Assembly: GCA_911728455.2 (NCBI GenBank) | Contig: OU452222.1 | Location: 11,918,767-11,982,766, forward strand | Direction: 5' to 3' | DNA length: 64,000 nucleotides | DNA from: Marthasterias glacialis | Taxonomy: Eukaryota > Echinodermata > Asteroidea > Forcipulatida > Asteriidae | In this document: piece by piece, positions 35,190-49,199 of the stretch | Layout of the letters: the number at the start of each line of letters is the position of its first letter | Position numbering within the stretch: the first letter of the stretch is position 1 | The notes under the pieces: model-generated | Told to the model about the DNA's origin: nothing | What the model saw: only the letters and a program-made list of their open reading frames with translations | Databases searched by the model: none | Translations under genes and position numbers: made by a program

Positions 35190-37105
35190 AAGCTAGTTAA
35201 TCCCTTTTGTTATCAAATTGTTGGGAACAACCGCTGAGGACCACATTTGTTTGACCACTCAAGCGTGTAGCACACATTCTCACACAACAGGAAGCTTTCA
35301 TTCAAAGGCCAGCTTTACAATCTCTAATATCACCTTGAACATGTTGTTTTTTCAGCAAAATAAATACAAAAAAATTCTCACTTGTTGAATTCCCTTCACC
35401 CCATAATCTAAAAATCATTGAGATCGGCCATTAACCCTAACCACCCCAGGTCAGTCAAAATCCAACAGGGGGAATTGTTGGACTTTGGATGATTGAGTTC
35501 TGTGAATCTTGTCTCTGCTGTTGGACTATGGCTGGTTGAGTACCAATGGTTCAGGGGACTAGTGTTGGACTTTGGCCAAGTGTGGAAAGTAGTACTATAA
35601 TATGCAACCCTGTTGGACTTTGGCTGAGTGTGGAAAGTAGTACTATGATATGCAACCCTGTTGGACTTTGGCTGAGTGTGGAAAGTACTATGATATTGTT
35701 GGATATTGATGGGCTTGGTACTGTACTTCTCAAATAATCAAGCTATACCCATGTCATAACATACCCAGTCAGCCAAAATCAAACAGCGCAAGACCTGTTG
35801 GAGTGTGATGGGTTGTGTACTGTCCCCATATGTGTACTGTGGGAGTATGATGGGTTGTGTACTGGCCCCACAGGTGCACTGTTGGAGTATGATGGGTTGA
35901 GGAGGTCTCCTAGTAAAAAATGCTTAAGGGGTTAGGGTTAATGTCCAAGTTCTTGATCTTTGTTTCTCATGTGTGATCTGTAAACTCAAACACTTTCTTG
36001 CACACTATCATAGGGCACTTGGTATGTAGTTGTTTGGCATTTCGGATCTTTCCATTCCAATTTGAAGGAATTGCACAATAGAAACCTTATTATATACATG
36101 TATTTTACCATCATTAGAAAGATCCAATTTTTCTCTTTCCAAAAATGCTAAGCTTGGGTATGGAGGGACTCAGGGTGAACATGGACAAAACTATAGCTTG
36201 ATAACAAATGGCCTTTGTGCCCAGGCCTGAGGGCTCTTTTGCGTGTAAGCTTGGTTGACTAAAGTTGCCAATGGTAAACAAGAGGGGGTATGAGTTTAGT
36301 CGACCAAAGTTGCCTATGGTCTGATGGTAAGGAAAGGTTCATTTTGGGAAGTGAGCTCAGCTTCTGTTTATGAAGTCAAAAATGATGTTTTGAAATATTT
36401 TACACTGCTGCAATTGGACATTAATTTATGAAACATTTTCTATGATTAATAGAACAGGAACTCTGGCATAAAGAAGTCTTTGAACCCTTCCCCTTTGTTT
36501 AATGAAATAATTTATTTCATCAATTAAATAATCCAATCCTTTACATGCTTTAGGCCTATACTCGGCACATTACTCCATTGTAGTTCACGCTAGTTTAGAT
36601 GTCTTGAATCATATTAAGACAGGTGAACTTTCCCACCAGGTCAACACGTCTGCCTCTCTTGAATTCATACCACGCAGAACATTCTGGGTATGTTATCTCG
36701 TCAAGTGCCACACAAATGGCCACTTTAAATATGGCTTCATGAGGCCTCCATGCCAGTGTCCACATGACAATTTCATGCATCTTCCAGCATTTAAGTACTG
36801 AAGGTGCAAGTGTGTCCTCGTCATCTCTTGTCTTGGGTTGGTGTTTTTGGTCGACAATTAGGTTTACTGTTGGGCTTAGTCTCCTACAATGTTTTTCTGA
36901 ACTAAGTAAGAGTTTTGTAGTTACTTATTTTGATGTAAAACAACATCTTTAAGGTGATATACAGATTGTAAAATTGGCCTTTGAACGAAGGCTTTCTATT
37001 GTGTAAGAATGTGTGCTTCACACTTGAGTGGTCAACTCAAACAATGTGGTCCTCAGTGGTTATGTGTGTATAAACAATTCGGTAACGAAAGGGTTTTAAG
37101 TAATT
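35190..37105. mobile_element. Decayed large foldback element
   Basis: About 35,190-35,400 is the diverged reverse complement of about 36,885-37,105. Recognisable pairs include CTGAGGACCACAT / ATGTGGTCCTCAG, AGCACACATTCT / AGAATGTGTGCT and TCAAAGGCC / GGCCTTTGA. Arms of about 200 bp are roughly 80% similar by eye, so the element is old. The interior is non-coding and includes two short tandem arrays. Confidence 0.65.
35555..35900. repeat. Two short tandem arrays inside the foldback element
   Basis: 35,555-35,700 holds three units of about 50 bp around TTGGACTTTGGCTGAGTGTG. 35,790-35,900 holds three units of about 45 bp around GAGTATGATGGGTTGTGTAC. Confidence 0.7.
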
Positions 37106-37882
37106 TCTATTTCTATGCTGTTACTCGTCAATTGTCTGTACAGCAATTTAACAAGGATGCACCATGGAACACTAGGGTAAACTCCTTCTCTAATAATTGC
37201 TGAAAACAACGTCAACGGCGGGAAGTGGTCATTCTCCACTCAGACAGATCAGTGCAAAAAAAAATTAAAAATGCGACTTGGCCTAGCCCCACTACACTAG
37301 TGTGGCAAAGGATACAATATAATATTATTAATATTAGTGGGGCTAGACTTGGCCTAGCCCCATAAATAGTGCCGATATGACTGGGACTAGGCCTACCTCT
37401 TGCGGAGGTAGTCCACATGTCCAGCGACCAGTTATTGGCACTACACCTGTCCTGGGCTGTACACTGGTCACTGGGCTAGACTTGGCGCCAACTTTGTGTC
37501 AGGTTGCAAATGGCGTAGGGTGGGCGTCCTGCCCAATGCAACCGAGCCTCTGTTCAACTTTGTTAACCCCTTGAGGTGTAGGCAACATTCTAATAAACAC
37601 AATAAATTCGGATTAATTCTTACCTTGGTTTAACCCTTCTTGACCTTACTTGTAGTTGTACACACTACACAGTCACGAGTCAGACAGTGACCACAGGTGA
37701 CAGTCATGACATGTCGACAGTCCAGTCAGTCAATCGGGTTTTTGCCCTTTATACAGAAAAATGTCCCGTGACATTTTAACCTACATACATGTATTATTAT
37801 AACTTTGTTTATGACTAAAATTATTCATGATTCTTAATTGTATGTTCATTGACTCAGTCATAATACAGGTTCAGTCTTTCCA

Positions 37883-38812
37883 TAGTTGCGATAATCGTAA
37901 CCCTCCATCCTCCCGACGGTCGGAGACCGGAGGGTTACGAGATAAGACTGCTATTATCGGTGTAACTAGCAGTTTTGACCAGTTTTTGCCAGACTCGTGA
38001 TCAGATTCGTCCTTTTTTTTCCACTTTCCAAAATCATGACAGACATTCTAAACACATGGAGTTGATCTTTATTGTATGACAACGTCATCTGGAACCCTTA
38101 AAACAACATCATGAAAATATTTGGCAGAAAAAACGACAAAAACTTACCAAAAGACTGACCGAATATATCCATAATCCATAGCGGGGCCAACTAGTGATTT
38201 TGAACGTCGCACTTGCTTGGCAACAACCAATCAGCGTGACCCAACCAAACACGCATCTGGACGAGCCATGGCTGTCGTATGCGTATCGGCCATTCCAGCT
38301 TGCAAACTCACCGCCTGTGTGTGTACATAGCCTGCATCCTGCGCACTCGGTCCGGGGGGGATCGGTGCTTACACACACAGGCGGTGAGTTTGCAAGCTGG
38401 AATGGCCGATACGCATACGACAGCCATGGCTCGTCCAGATGCGTGTTTGGTTGGGTCACGCTGATTGGTTGTTGCCAAGCAAGTGCGACGTTCAAAATCA
38501 CTAGTTGGCCCCGCTATGGATTATGGATATATTCGGTCAGTCTTTTGGTAAGTTTTTGTCGTTTTTTCCGCCAAATATTTTCATGATGTTGTTTTAAGGG
38601 TTCCAGATGACGTTGTCATACAATAAAGATCAACTCCATGTGTTTAGAATGTCTGTCATGATTTTGGAAAGTGGAAAAAAAAGGACGAATCTGATCACGA
38701 GTCTGGCAAAAACTGGTCAAAACTGCTAGTTACACCGATAATATCAGTCTTATCTCGTAACCCTCCGGTCTCCGACCGTCGGGAGGATGGAGGGTTACGA
38801 TTATCGCAACTA
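37883..38812. mobile_element. Foldback (Mutator-like) element 2, 9-bp TSD
   Basis: 930-bp relative of the element at 24,315 with the same terminal TAGTTGCGATAATCG and long arms, flanked by GTCTTTCCA at 37,874-37,882 and 38,813-38,821. Its short central spacer is inverted relative to element 1, meaning the two inserted in opposite orientations. The small number of arm mismatches suggests recent insertion. Confidence 0.88.
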
Positions 38813-38821
38813 GTCTTTCCA

Positions 38822-40968
38822 CTACTCACTAGAGCTCAAATCAAACTACGTGCCCACCAAGAGTTAAGGAGTGAGAGCGCCATCTAGAGTAGAGGAGTGT
38901 TGCAATACGCCCTCTGTTGTCGTAACGGGGGCTTCCCCTCATGTTAACCTTACGTCGTAGTATAGTACACACACTTTGATGGCGGGGGGTTTCCAGGATG
39001 GATCTGAACTGAGATTTACACGGTATGTTTCATAGGGATAAAACACTTTGAAATGTATTCAAATGTTTTGTGAAATGGTTATTTTCGTGCGCAATATTGT
39101 AGGGAAGAACGAATTAAAAGCTATCTTGTTTTAAAATCTGTAGTGTAGGCCTTAGGTATGGCAGTGGCTCTGTGCATATATTTCTCAACCACAAAAAGTA
39201 TTCGTATTTTTTTTAAAGTCTTGTATTTATAATTATATAGAATAGTAACTAAACTAGTGCCTAAGTGAAATAGTACTTAAAATAAATTATGCAGAGTCGT
39301 TCCACCCTCCATGGCCATCACATTCATATTCAGTATTGCAGATTTTGAAATAAATAATAAAGCAGGGCAAGGGGGGTTCAACATGTGTATAATTTTAATT
39401 CTAAAATATATTAATAAAATCATAAGTTGAAGGCGTACATCATGTAGTGTGAGTTACTGCTGTAGCTTTCATGGCCTGATTGTCATGGGGGTACACAGCC
39501 ATAGACTCTAGAGCAAGGACTGTGTTCCTTGCTATCCACAGCAGGGTAGGTTATTACATAGTTTAAATATGGTTGGGAAAAAATGTTGTATTTAACACTG
39601 CCAATCTTTCACTCAGTCCTGTTGGTAAGTTAATTACGTCACACCTGTGCGCATCTGCTGCACGCCCAAAGTTTTGCTACTTCCGGTTCCAAAGCTAGCA
39701 TACGTTACTCCGTTACTTTACCGAAAAACTCTAGTAGTTGTATCCCTCTGTTCAAACACAAAACAATATTTCTGATAATATACCTTGAGTCTTAGCAAGA
39801 CACATGTAAACTAAAAGGCAAGCCGAGAAATTATGTTGGTCTTACATAAATCATCAAAGACAAAAAAGTGCAATGCATTTCCTCATGGGCTTCTGCTGGC
39901 TATCGATGGAGCCAGTTTGTGTGAAGTGGGCTTGACTTGCAGTGGTATTACGCCACACTTTGACCAATAGGATATCACCAGAATTACTGATTAATAATCA
40001 TATCTGGGTGCATTGTTTGAGATGTATCTTTGATCACAGCCTGACAATAATGAAACAGTAGCCGTCGGATTTGATTTTTTTTTTCACAACGGTTTGTGGC
40101 CAGTGTTTCCCATGCTTTCAGAGATCACCTCATTCATTTTTAGGCCAATATAACCACCTCCTTGTGAGGATTTGCCAGTAGACAAATTTCCTTGACATCA
40201 TAGTACATGTACATGGACATGTATGAATAAACTCACAATTTGGATTTTATGTTTAGATGGAATCATGACGTGTTGGTGCTGCACACTTAAACATGATTAA
40301 GTTTGCAGGCTGCATGAATTTTGCTTCGATCATCAATTTGAATTGTTACCGCCTCGCTCAGTTCATCCTACCAGGGGTTTGATAATCATTAAACACTACA
40401 TGTAGGTTTTGTGATTTCTATTTGGGGACGTTTGGGCAGGGTAACGATTGCAGAGATTGCTTTCCTTATCCCACTGCAACTACTTGCATGAAACTTGTAA
40501 GATTGTTTCAGATTTCTAAGGTGGTTGGCTGGACAATGCAATTTTTCGACACCAACATCCAGTCATCATCTACCGAAGAAGAAAGCAGTAGGCCTAGTAA
40601 TTTTGTTAGTAATGTTAGTCTAACCTTGTCCAAGTGAACACATGTCTGTCGCAATGTTGTAGCCAAATAATGAGATTGTTGCCATTTTTTTTGCCATACA
40701 TTTTAGTTACAGATTTACCAGTTAAAGACTACAAATAAATTCAAATTACTATTGGCCCATGTAATTGTAAACAGGTGGGCGACATGGAAAAAATGGACAT
40801 TAGTTTTGACACATTTCTTTAGTTCAACTCCTCCCTTGTTTTTCATCATGAATTACTTTGTCAAATTTCAAACCAATATTTGATTTTTTATAACTGTTTG
40901 TTTTACAGATTTAACTATGGAGTCCTGGTCTACATACATGTAAATAGCTGTAAAAACAAAGTAGCATC
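38822..40968. other. Region upstream of the CYLD-like gene
   Basis: No coding exon recognised. It should hold the promoter and 5'UTR exons. A candidate donor (ACG|GTATGT near 39,020) follows a GC-rich patch, and a 3' acceptor (TTTTACAG) lies just before 40,910. Confidence 0.35.
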
Positions 40969-43900
40969 ATGGCAAATGCTTTGTACGGTAGTACAGCTGA
41001 TGCCATGAAGTCAAACAGTGGGATGAGGTCAGCTAATGCAGAAAGACTGCATCGCGGGGAGCATGTTATACCAAAGAGCGAACCCCCCTTACAGTCAACC
41101 CTGTGGTTTGTACTTCTTATTGACAAGGAGGTCCCAGCCAAAAACCCAGGCTCATTACTCAATCAGCGTAATGCCCCCAAGACCAAGAAGATCCTTCGGG
41201 GATCGCTCTTGACTGGACTTGAGATCCCTCAGAGTAGAGCACAGGGAATGAGGTCGGAGAACGCCCTCCGCCATTTTCTTGTTTGGCAACTTTGTGACGA
41301 TGTGGAGTTTGAATGTAAAGGCTCCGAAGTGGCTAGAGTGACGCAGCCCGAGATGAACTTGCTAAGAGCCCTGTCAACGGACTCTCAACGATACCAAGTC
41401 CACGCTGACAAAATGTTGCTAACCTATGCACTGAGTTTGAAGGAAGGACACCCGGTTCTAGTGAAGTTACACCAGGAGAGACTTCAAGCTGTTGTACGTT
41501 ATATTGGCACTTTGCCTGGAGGTGACAGAGGAACTTTTTTTGGTGTTGAATTAGTAAGTACATGTAAGCGTTTTCTTCTATACAAAGCTATACTCAGCAA
41601 TTCATTTTTGCAGAACAGTTGACCAAGTGGTCATTTTGTTCTCTTATGTATAAAGAAGGCATCAATAAGAAAAACAAATTATAGAAGATGATTGTCAAAG
41701 TGGAACCCGTGCATTTTTATAATATTTTTAAGAAAATTTTGCTGCCCTGCTGTTCATGGTGTAATGTTAAGAAGAAAACTCTACAGTCTGGTCCCTTATA
41801 ATGTGCGTGTAGTTACCAGACTGGCAGCCAGACTGGCCCAGTAGGCTATACATGCAGCTTAATGCTAAGTTAGCCCGGGTGTCGGCCCCTCTACCCTGAG
41901 CAACGCTTCGTATCAATATCTCGTCACTGACCCCAGGTCAGCTGGTAAGGATGTACTGAAAAACAACGCTGATTGGCTCCCAAAAGTGACTGCTTTGCAG
42001 CACATACTTGATAAAAACTTTTGAGCGCTTGTAGGGCGTTTAGTACGCGTGTGTCAAAATGCAAGTATTTTGACGCGATTCCACTTCAAATCAATCATGT
42101 TTTTACACGGGAACTGTAAACCGCATGACAGAAATACTTGTCACAAAATCAAAGAAGACTGTGAAGGGACCAATAGGCCGTATTTTTGACAGCAAGAGGG
42201 AGCAATACTAATTCCATTTTGAAACTAGAAAAATATTTCAAAACCTTAAAAATGCAAATTATCCAAGCAAATATCTTACAATGATTACATTATAAAACTG
42301 TCAATAAAAAAACCCTTGATAATTGTATATTAACTGTTTTATTAGAGGTTTAATTGCATCTGGTTACCACTATTTTTATGGCTTGACCCCCAATCTACCC
42401 CTAAAGGGCGCCCTCTTGCAGTCAAAAATACGGCCCACTGCTGTATGACTTGATGCCTCTTTTGCGGGCTACTATACTTGAGCGCGCACGAGTTGAGTGG
42501 ATCGGAATTAAAATGTGCCGTATACAGGCACATGTTAATTAACCTATTCCAAGGGCTATGAGCGAGCACGGCATGATGGGAAAAAATGGCACGGCGAGAT
42601 CAATCACCCCTGGGAATGAGGGTGCGTGTGTGTGTGGCGGTCCTAGCTTTAAAATGCATTATTATGTACATATGCACACATGCCAGTGATGCATTCTTTT
42701 AACCTTTGCAGCCTTCTTTCTCATAGTAAAAGTTGTTGGAACAGCGGTTTGTCACAGCTTCAGTACACAGTAATCTGTACACGTGCATAGAGTGGACGAG
42801 TATTAATGAACATTACATGCACATGCAGATGAATACAGTGTAATGTATATGCTAATACAGTGTGTAGCACATTGATTCGGATCTACTATGCTGTCTCCTG
42901 ACTTGACATCATGGCTGCAAATTAAAATCCTTACAATCCCAAATCCAAATTACAATTGCTCATCACAGGGTGAGGCATTCCAATCATATCTAAGTCCAAA
43001 CGGCTTGGTTTGGAATTACATTGAAGGATTTAAGTCACATGTTGACAAAAATGCAAAATGTCTGTAAGGGTTTTAACCAGTAGATGTTGGATGACTTGTA
43101 TGTATACACGAAAATATTGTCCAAACCAGCAAACAAGCGACATTGAAACACGCCATTGTGTAAAATCAGAATACCGGAACAAAGGTCCCCCGGACATTCT
43201 ACTACTGAGGCCATGTAATGTTTTGTTTCATCCATACAATGAGGAAACATGGTCTTAAATGTTTCGCCGATTTTCGCCATTATGCAGGGGTTATTGTGTA
43301 ATCCCCGATTCCAGACTTTTGTCCTTTCGTTCCAAGAAGACATCGAGAGGCTTCCACTAAATTGTTTATTCATTGTATTTCGGCTCAATGGAGGTAAGTC
43401 AGAATGAACCGGGGATCCAGCCTTGGTTCCGGATTGAGGACCAAACCTCAGTCGTAGCTCACGGCTGAGGTTTTGCAATTCATGGTGCATGTATTTGACA
43501 TTATCTCAACAGTAAAACACAAACCCAAAACAGTTCTTTATTTGTTCTCTTGGTTTTGGCAAGTCAGAGTTTCTCTGTGCCAGCAGTACTCTCAAAGAAA
43601 AATGATTTACGCAGTTCCAAGAAAATAATCACGTCAGGCTGGACGGGGAAAAAGATTCCCGGCAGCTACTGGTAAAAACAGATGGCACCAAGGGGCAGAA
43701 GTGCTTCTTTTCCCCCAAAACATCAAAAATTGTTTTTAAAATAGTTACTCGCATTAAATCATTAAAAAGGTGTGTTAATGTGTTTAATAAACAACATTTT
43801 ATTTGAAAAAAACATTTTACTGTGACCTTTAAGTCTTCAAATCTGTGTTTTTTTAAATTTTTTATTTTGTTTGTTAATAAAAAGTTCTTCCCTTCTTTCA

Positions 43901-44219
43901 GGCTAAGGAACACCGAGGTAAAGGGACATCGGATGGTGAATTTCAAAAGAAGCAATTTTTCCAGACCCCCCCTGACTCTGCTCTCTTTGTAAGTGTACAA
44001 AAGCTCATCCCTTGTGACATACCTGACCCTGTGCCATGTGGAGAAGAAAAAACACACAAACTGAAATCTTCCAGTCGGCCGGATGAACTGAACTCTTACG
44101 GCGAGTTCGACGTTGGAATGACTGTTTTAAGTAGCGTGGGTAATATTTACAAAGAGGGTAGAGTGGTCTCGATAACGATACAACCCGAGAAGAAAGAGCC
44201 AATCTTCACAGTTGAAATG
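40969..44219 (+). CDS. CYLD-like CAP-Gly protein, first two coding exons
   Basis: Exon 1 runs 40,969-41,553 from ATG in good context (ATCATGG). Exon 2 runs 43,902-44,219, with clean acceptor TTCTTTCAG and donors GTAAGT and GTAGGT, phase 0. The 301 residues hold a CAP-Gly domain split by the intron (AVVRYIGTLPGGDRGTFFGV, then RGKGTSDGEFQKKQFF and ALFVSVQKL) and the first half of a second (YKEGRVVSI ending FTVEM). Order and sequence resemble CYLD, the deubiquitinase that trims K63 and linear ubiquitin chains in NF-kB signalling. No later CAP-Gly or USP exons are seen to 64,000. The gene may continue past the window with the NLR block inside an intron, or be truncated by the duplication. Confidence 0.62.
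41554..43901. other. Intron 1 of the CYLD-like gene
   Basis: 2.35 kb with one MITE-like element (42,174-42,438). ORFs on the opposite strand are not supported. Confidence 0.5.
42174..42438. mobile_element. MITE-like element with GGCCGTATTTTTGAC ends
   Basis: Left TAGGCCGTATTTTTGACAGC-AAGAGGG and right CCCTCTT-GCAGTCAAAAATACGGCC are inverted repeats of about 25 bp, 265 bp apart end to end. No ORF. Confidence 0.7.
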
Positions 44220-44363
44220 GTAGGTACATTACACTGTGATTAACCCTCATATCGTCACGTCAGTGCAAGAAAGGTCTTGTATCGATTGTGCGACAATGTC
44301 GTATCTCGCACAAAAATGCTCCCTGCAAAAACATCCCATCTCGGCGCCTATTGGTTTTGTGGC

Positions 44364-44705
44364 GTATCGTGGCCGAGTGGTTAGTACATCGGACTCAAGC
44401 TCTGGTGGCCGAGTCATCGGAGTGTGGGTTCGAGTCCCGGTCATGACACTTGTGTCCTTGAGCAAGGCACTTAACCATGATTGCTTTGTAAAAGTTGGGG
44501 AGGTAGAGCCTTTTGCTCTACCAGCCAGGCTTCTGATGGATGATACCCAAGCCTACATCCTTACGGACTGTAAAGGGGGTAACTCTGTTTCAGTGTCAGG
44601 AATAGGTGACAGTGGCCCCTGGGAAAACAGTTGATTTGTAGCCCACACCTGGAGTGGCTTACAGACCTTGTGTGTCTGGTGACTTCCGTAAAAAAATAAA
44701 TAAAG
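44364..44705 (+). mobile_element. tRNA-derived SINE
   Basis: Pol III A box TGGCCGAGTGG at 44,370-44,380 and B box GGTTCGAGTCC at 44,427-44,437 form a tRNA-like head. The body contains GTCCTTGAGCAAGGCACTTA, a conserved stretch of many animal SINEs. The tail is A-rich (AAAAAAATAAATAAA). Length about 340 bp. It lies in the CYLD-like intron just left of the duplication boundary. Confidence 0.8.
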
Positions 44706-45069
44706 CAAAACATCTGGGTAACTTTAAGTGAGTTACAACGTTTTGACGCTTTAAAACTCATGTCTAATGTAAATGCTATTTTAGGAGTTATGATGTTTTT
44801 GCACTGATGTAGGAATGGTATTTGTCACCCAATCTGCTTTTATAAACTTTTTTCCATATTTGGATACTCTTCAAATGAGCATATCAATAGACCAATCCAT
44901 TAAGCCCTGTCCACTGTGCACGCTCACCAAATGCACGAACATGTTTGTTACACGATCACGTCTGTGATTGGTCAATACAGCAAGGGCATATTATTGTAAA
45001 CTATAGTTGGTTTGAAATAAAGATACTGTTTTGAAATAATATAATCTAATGAGTATATTTTGACACATA

Positions 45070-45440
45070 TTTAGAGTTTTTGGACCAAGTGAGAGTATTG
45101 AGACCAAATGAGATTATTTAGACGAAGTGCGAACTTGTTGACCAAGTGGGAGTTTTAAGACTAAGTGATAGTATTTACAACAAGTGGGACTATTAGACCA
45201 AGTGAAAGTGTTTAGACCAAGTGAGAATGTTTAGAGAAGTGAGAGTATTTAGACCAAGCAGAGTGTTTAAACCAAGTGAAGTTATTATTTTTAGACCAAG
45301 TGAAAGTATTTTGACAAAGTGAGAATATTTAGACAAAGTGAGCGTACACTTGAGAGAATAGAGACCTAGTGAGTGCATAGAGTTTGGACCAAGTGGGAGC
45401 ATTTAGACCAAGTGAGTATTTAGACCAAGTGAGAATAGAG
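45070..45440. repeat. Minisatellite, GACCAAGTGAG family (copy B)
   Basis: Unit-for-unit match to 7,197-7,570 with only a few base changes, so the array has not changed length since the duplication. Confidence 0.8.
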
Positions 45441-48400
45441 ACCTATGTTTTAACTTGAATTTATTGCGTGCTCGTACGAAGTCAGCAAAAGGTAAATTAA
45501 TTTGGTATTAATATTTCATGCCGGCGAATATGACCCAAAATATGGCATCAGTACAATCTGAACACACAACTGATGCAAACGAAGACATAAATTTAGCAGA
45601 CATTACGTTAAAGTCATGTTTCTGGCTAAGTTTCGCTTAGCATATTACTATTAAGCTGTATCACTCAGCTAAAAGAAACTTTACATGACATTTGGCACCC
45701 CCTTCCATAGGCCGAAGCTTTTATGTCCATAGAGACGTTTGAGAAGGCATTTTATCAACTGGCACTTTCTTTGTTCCAGATGTTTCCTTGGTTTGTTCAT
45801 GTCATAGCTGTGAAAGGCCATGTCACACGATTCAATTTACAGGCAACCAGTTCCAGGCAATCTCCAATAAGAAAACTCATTCACAGTTCAGTTTTCTTGT
45901 TATTTTCAAGGGGATACAATGCTTAGTAAGTTACAGCTACAGCTAGAATAATGTCTGTTGCACTACCGAAGTGCTCCTTTTGCATGGGGAACACTTGGTT
46001 GCCTCCAAGTTGCCTCTAAAAATTGCCGTGTGACATGGCCTTATGACTCAGCGATTTCTCGATACACGGTGCGCTAAAAGAATTGATGCCATTTTGTTAT
46101 AAGGATACATTTTCCACTGTGTCGTGAGTTATTTATTTCATCATAGTCAGCTTTAAAAGAAAACTTACAAAGTTATAGTTGATCACCATCTGGTGTTCAA
46201 ATTTGATTCCATTTACACGATTTGTTTTCACAATAGCAAGTCCAAATTAAAATTACGTCATAATTCAACTTGTGGGACATGTATAATCACACTGACCTTA
46301 AGTAAAGACGTAACTGTAAACTATCAATTAACGGGATACCAGTCATAAACACAAATGGCATGGATTTGGGCTGGTAACCTCTTTTGCCTCACAACAATAT
46401 TCACCAGATTAGTGCTGCGATAAACAATGCCCCCTTCTTCATCACCCATCATCCGTGTAAATCTTTTTTAATTTAAAAAAAAAAAAAAAAAAAAAAATTT
46501 TTTAACATTTAATAGACACTAAACAGTGTGTTAAATTCCTGGTACATAATGCTGACAAACATTTGGCACCTTTCTGTTGTCGATTATCTTTCATATGGTA
46601 CACTTTCATATTGTAAATCCCAAAGGATTTTGTAACAAACTGTTTCATATAAAATAAAAACACTTAACGGACCTTTATCATGCTGTTGCCATATTTAGGC
46701 TAGCTCCCCATGTGAAATAACTTTAGTGCTTACTGATTTTCATTCCAATGGAAAGGTACCTTACTATTATGCCCTTCAGGCTCGTTTGGTTTACATTGAT
46801 TTGAGTGGTAGGAAAAATAAGATGGCGACACCATGATAAAAAGTATATAATGGTGGCGCCCACTATTGACAGCATGTGACCTTTATGTTGGCAGCGGGTG
46901 CTATTAATTGCAAGAATTCGTCAATCACCTGTCAAAGGTCAAAATGATATTATATACAAAGTCATGACGGATTCCCGCCTCTAAATGCAATATGAAAGTT
47001 TAGTTATTCATAACAGTTTTATTTTAAATTCCGGGAATTTCGGAGGATGGAACTGTCCCGACGAGAACAACACACCATCATTTCAACAAACAATAGTATT
47101 ATCCCCGAGACTCAAAACAATAAACAATATTAATACTATATAACGGTGACGGGAGATAATGTCAGGGCCGTAGAAAAACTGTCGTTTCTTTTTTTTCTGT
47201 TCTTTCTATTAAATTGTAACTCCCACTAGTCAGTGGAAGATCTTTTCATTAAATTTCTCAAATTTCACATTTTCGGTGACTTGAATAAAATGAGCTGTTT
47301 TACCGTATTATCATCTTGAATTGTCAATTCGGTCAAGATGAATTTGTTTATTTTAACAATATTTTGTTGAAACAAAGGAAACAGAGTTGCAATCACCAGA
47401 CACCCACACATAAACTTGACAAGTTACAATTAGCGATAGTTATTACACAGAAGTAGGCACAACTTGATAATACATATTTGTCCATAAATTTAACTATTCA
47501 GGTTTTTTTTCTTCCTGTTGGCAAGAACTTGTAGGAACAGTAAAACTGCCTTACAATTAATATGAAACATACATTTTTGCACAATATTTACAAGCATAAT
47601 AGTTCAACACTGTATATACATTTCACCCACGCTATCATATAGCAAGTTCAGGGGTGTTATAAAATTGACATAAAAAAGAAAGTAAATTAGACGCCTTCTC
47701 CAGTTTTGCTCCCACAACGCGAAAACAATTTGTTTCATTGGGTTAACCAACAAATACAGCCTGCCTGGGTGTCTGTGGGGAAAACAAGCTTCGAGGAATA
47801 TCCACTGCCGTACTACTTATAATAATACTGGATATTTATCCAAAAAACAACAACCCTGTACAAATTAGACTGTACGCCCATTTAGCACAAGGGCTGGTTA
47901 GTTAGCTGGTTACAGCACTTAGTGATGGATGATGATTTATGGTCATTTTAGGGTATTGGCGGCCATCTTGGACGCCATTTTGAAAATGACAAACCCTTCC
48001 GGAATTTCGATTTTTTGAGATTTTTAGTATGTTGTTCTTGATGTCAAATAACCAAACCGTTGAAAACTTTTGGGAGCAATTTAAATAAATTGACCCGTCT
48101 GGGTATGTTCATCGAAAACAACTACAGTGTACCTCCTCTTGAGAGAAAGGTTTAAATCAAGTCTTCAAAGTAGACACTACTGAACAAATTTAGCAGCAAC
48201 ATAATAGTAGCATTATTAATAGTATATAATAACAACAACAGTATGCAGTTATTTAGAAAGAGCATTTACAACATCACCCCGGCATGCTGTACATGAAAAC
48301 AATTCAGCTTCACTAAGCTTGGTAATAAGTAACGGGTCTTCGTGTGCCTGGATGAAGGACTTGGCGAAAATGTGACCGGCAAGACCGTCGTAAGCAATTA

Positions 48401-49199
48401 CTGTCCAAAATTGTGTTTCAAGAAAACAGAGTGTGAAAGTTTGGTCGTTTTTCTGTTATTTGTAAGTCATTCAGGAAAGTTAAAGTTCCGCATAGGATTG
48501 GAAAATAATGTCTTGGGTGTAATTCTAGCCACAAATATACGACAGTTATGCCCTACTTTTTTTCGAAAGAGCCATTGCTTGTGACCTTCTGCCGGGGCAA
48601 AAACTTGTATTTCTTATTTTTTATATAAAAAAACGAGGTACAAAAAGGGAAAATCCCGATAACTATAAAAGTGAATCCAAACGGAAGCTAAAAAAGGCCA
48701 TACAAAAACAAAACAATGACTGAGATTAGTAATCTTAACCACGTGATTCAGCAATCAAAATTCATAGCACGGTAGGATATACGCACATTGAAAAGGAAAC
48801 GCGTTTACGAGTGATTTAAAAAAAAACATAGCTTGTGTGTTCTTGTTGTCCTAAAGCATGGAGTTCAACAGTTTAGGGCCGGCCACAGGCACAAAAAGCC
48901 CGTGCACAATAATGAGCATGTTGCACCCGCCCTCCCCCTTGCTTTCAAAATCTAGCCAGGCGAGTGTAATTTAAAAGAAATTTTCAATTTAACCGTTTCT
49001 ATATATACAGACAGTAAAAACGATCATGTCCGAATTGACGACTGTGGCTCATGGGTATGGTCGGATTACTGAACGGGCCTAATCTCCTACGTTGCTGCTA
49101 TACCGCCAACGGCGATAGCCGTAGCCGAAGTCGCTCGATTCGGCCCAACAGTTCTGAGCAAAGGTAGCCAGGAAAGTGACATTTTTGGTGTTTGAAGTT
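45441..49199. other. Non-coding duplicated DNA (copy B)
   Basis: Matches 7,571-11,339; no gene recognised. Contains an A/T tract near 46,475-46,503. Confidence 0.5.

Noticed and set aside
43035-43490. 151-codon ORF on the - strand
   Set aside because: No resemblance to any family; lies in the CYLD-like intron with no splice support.
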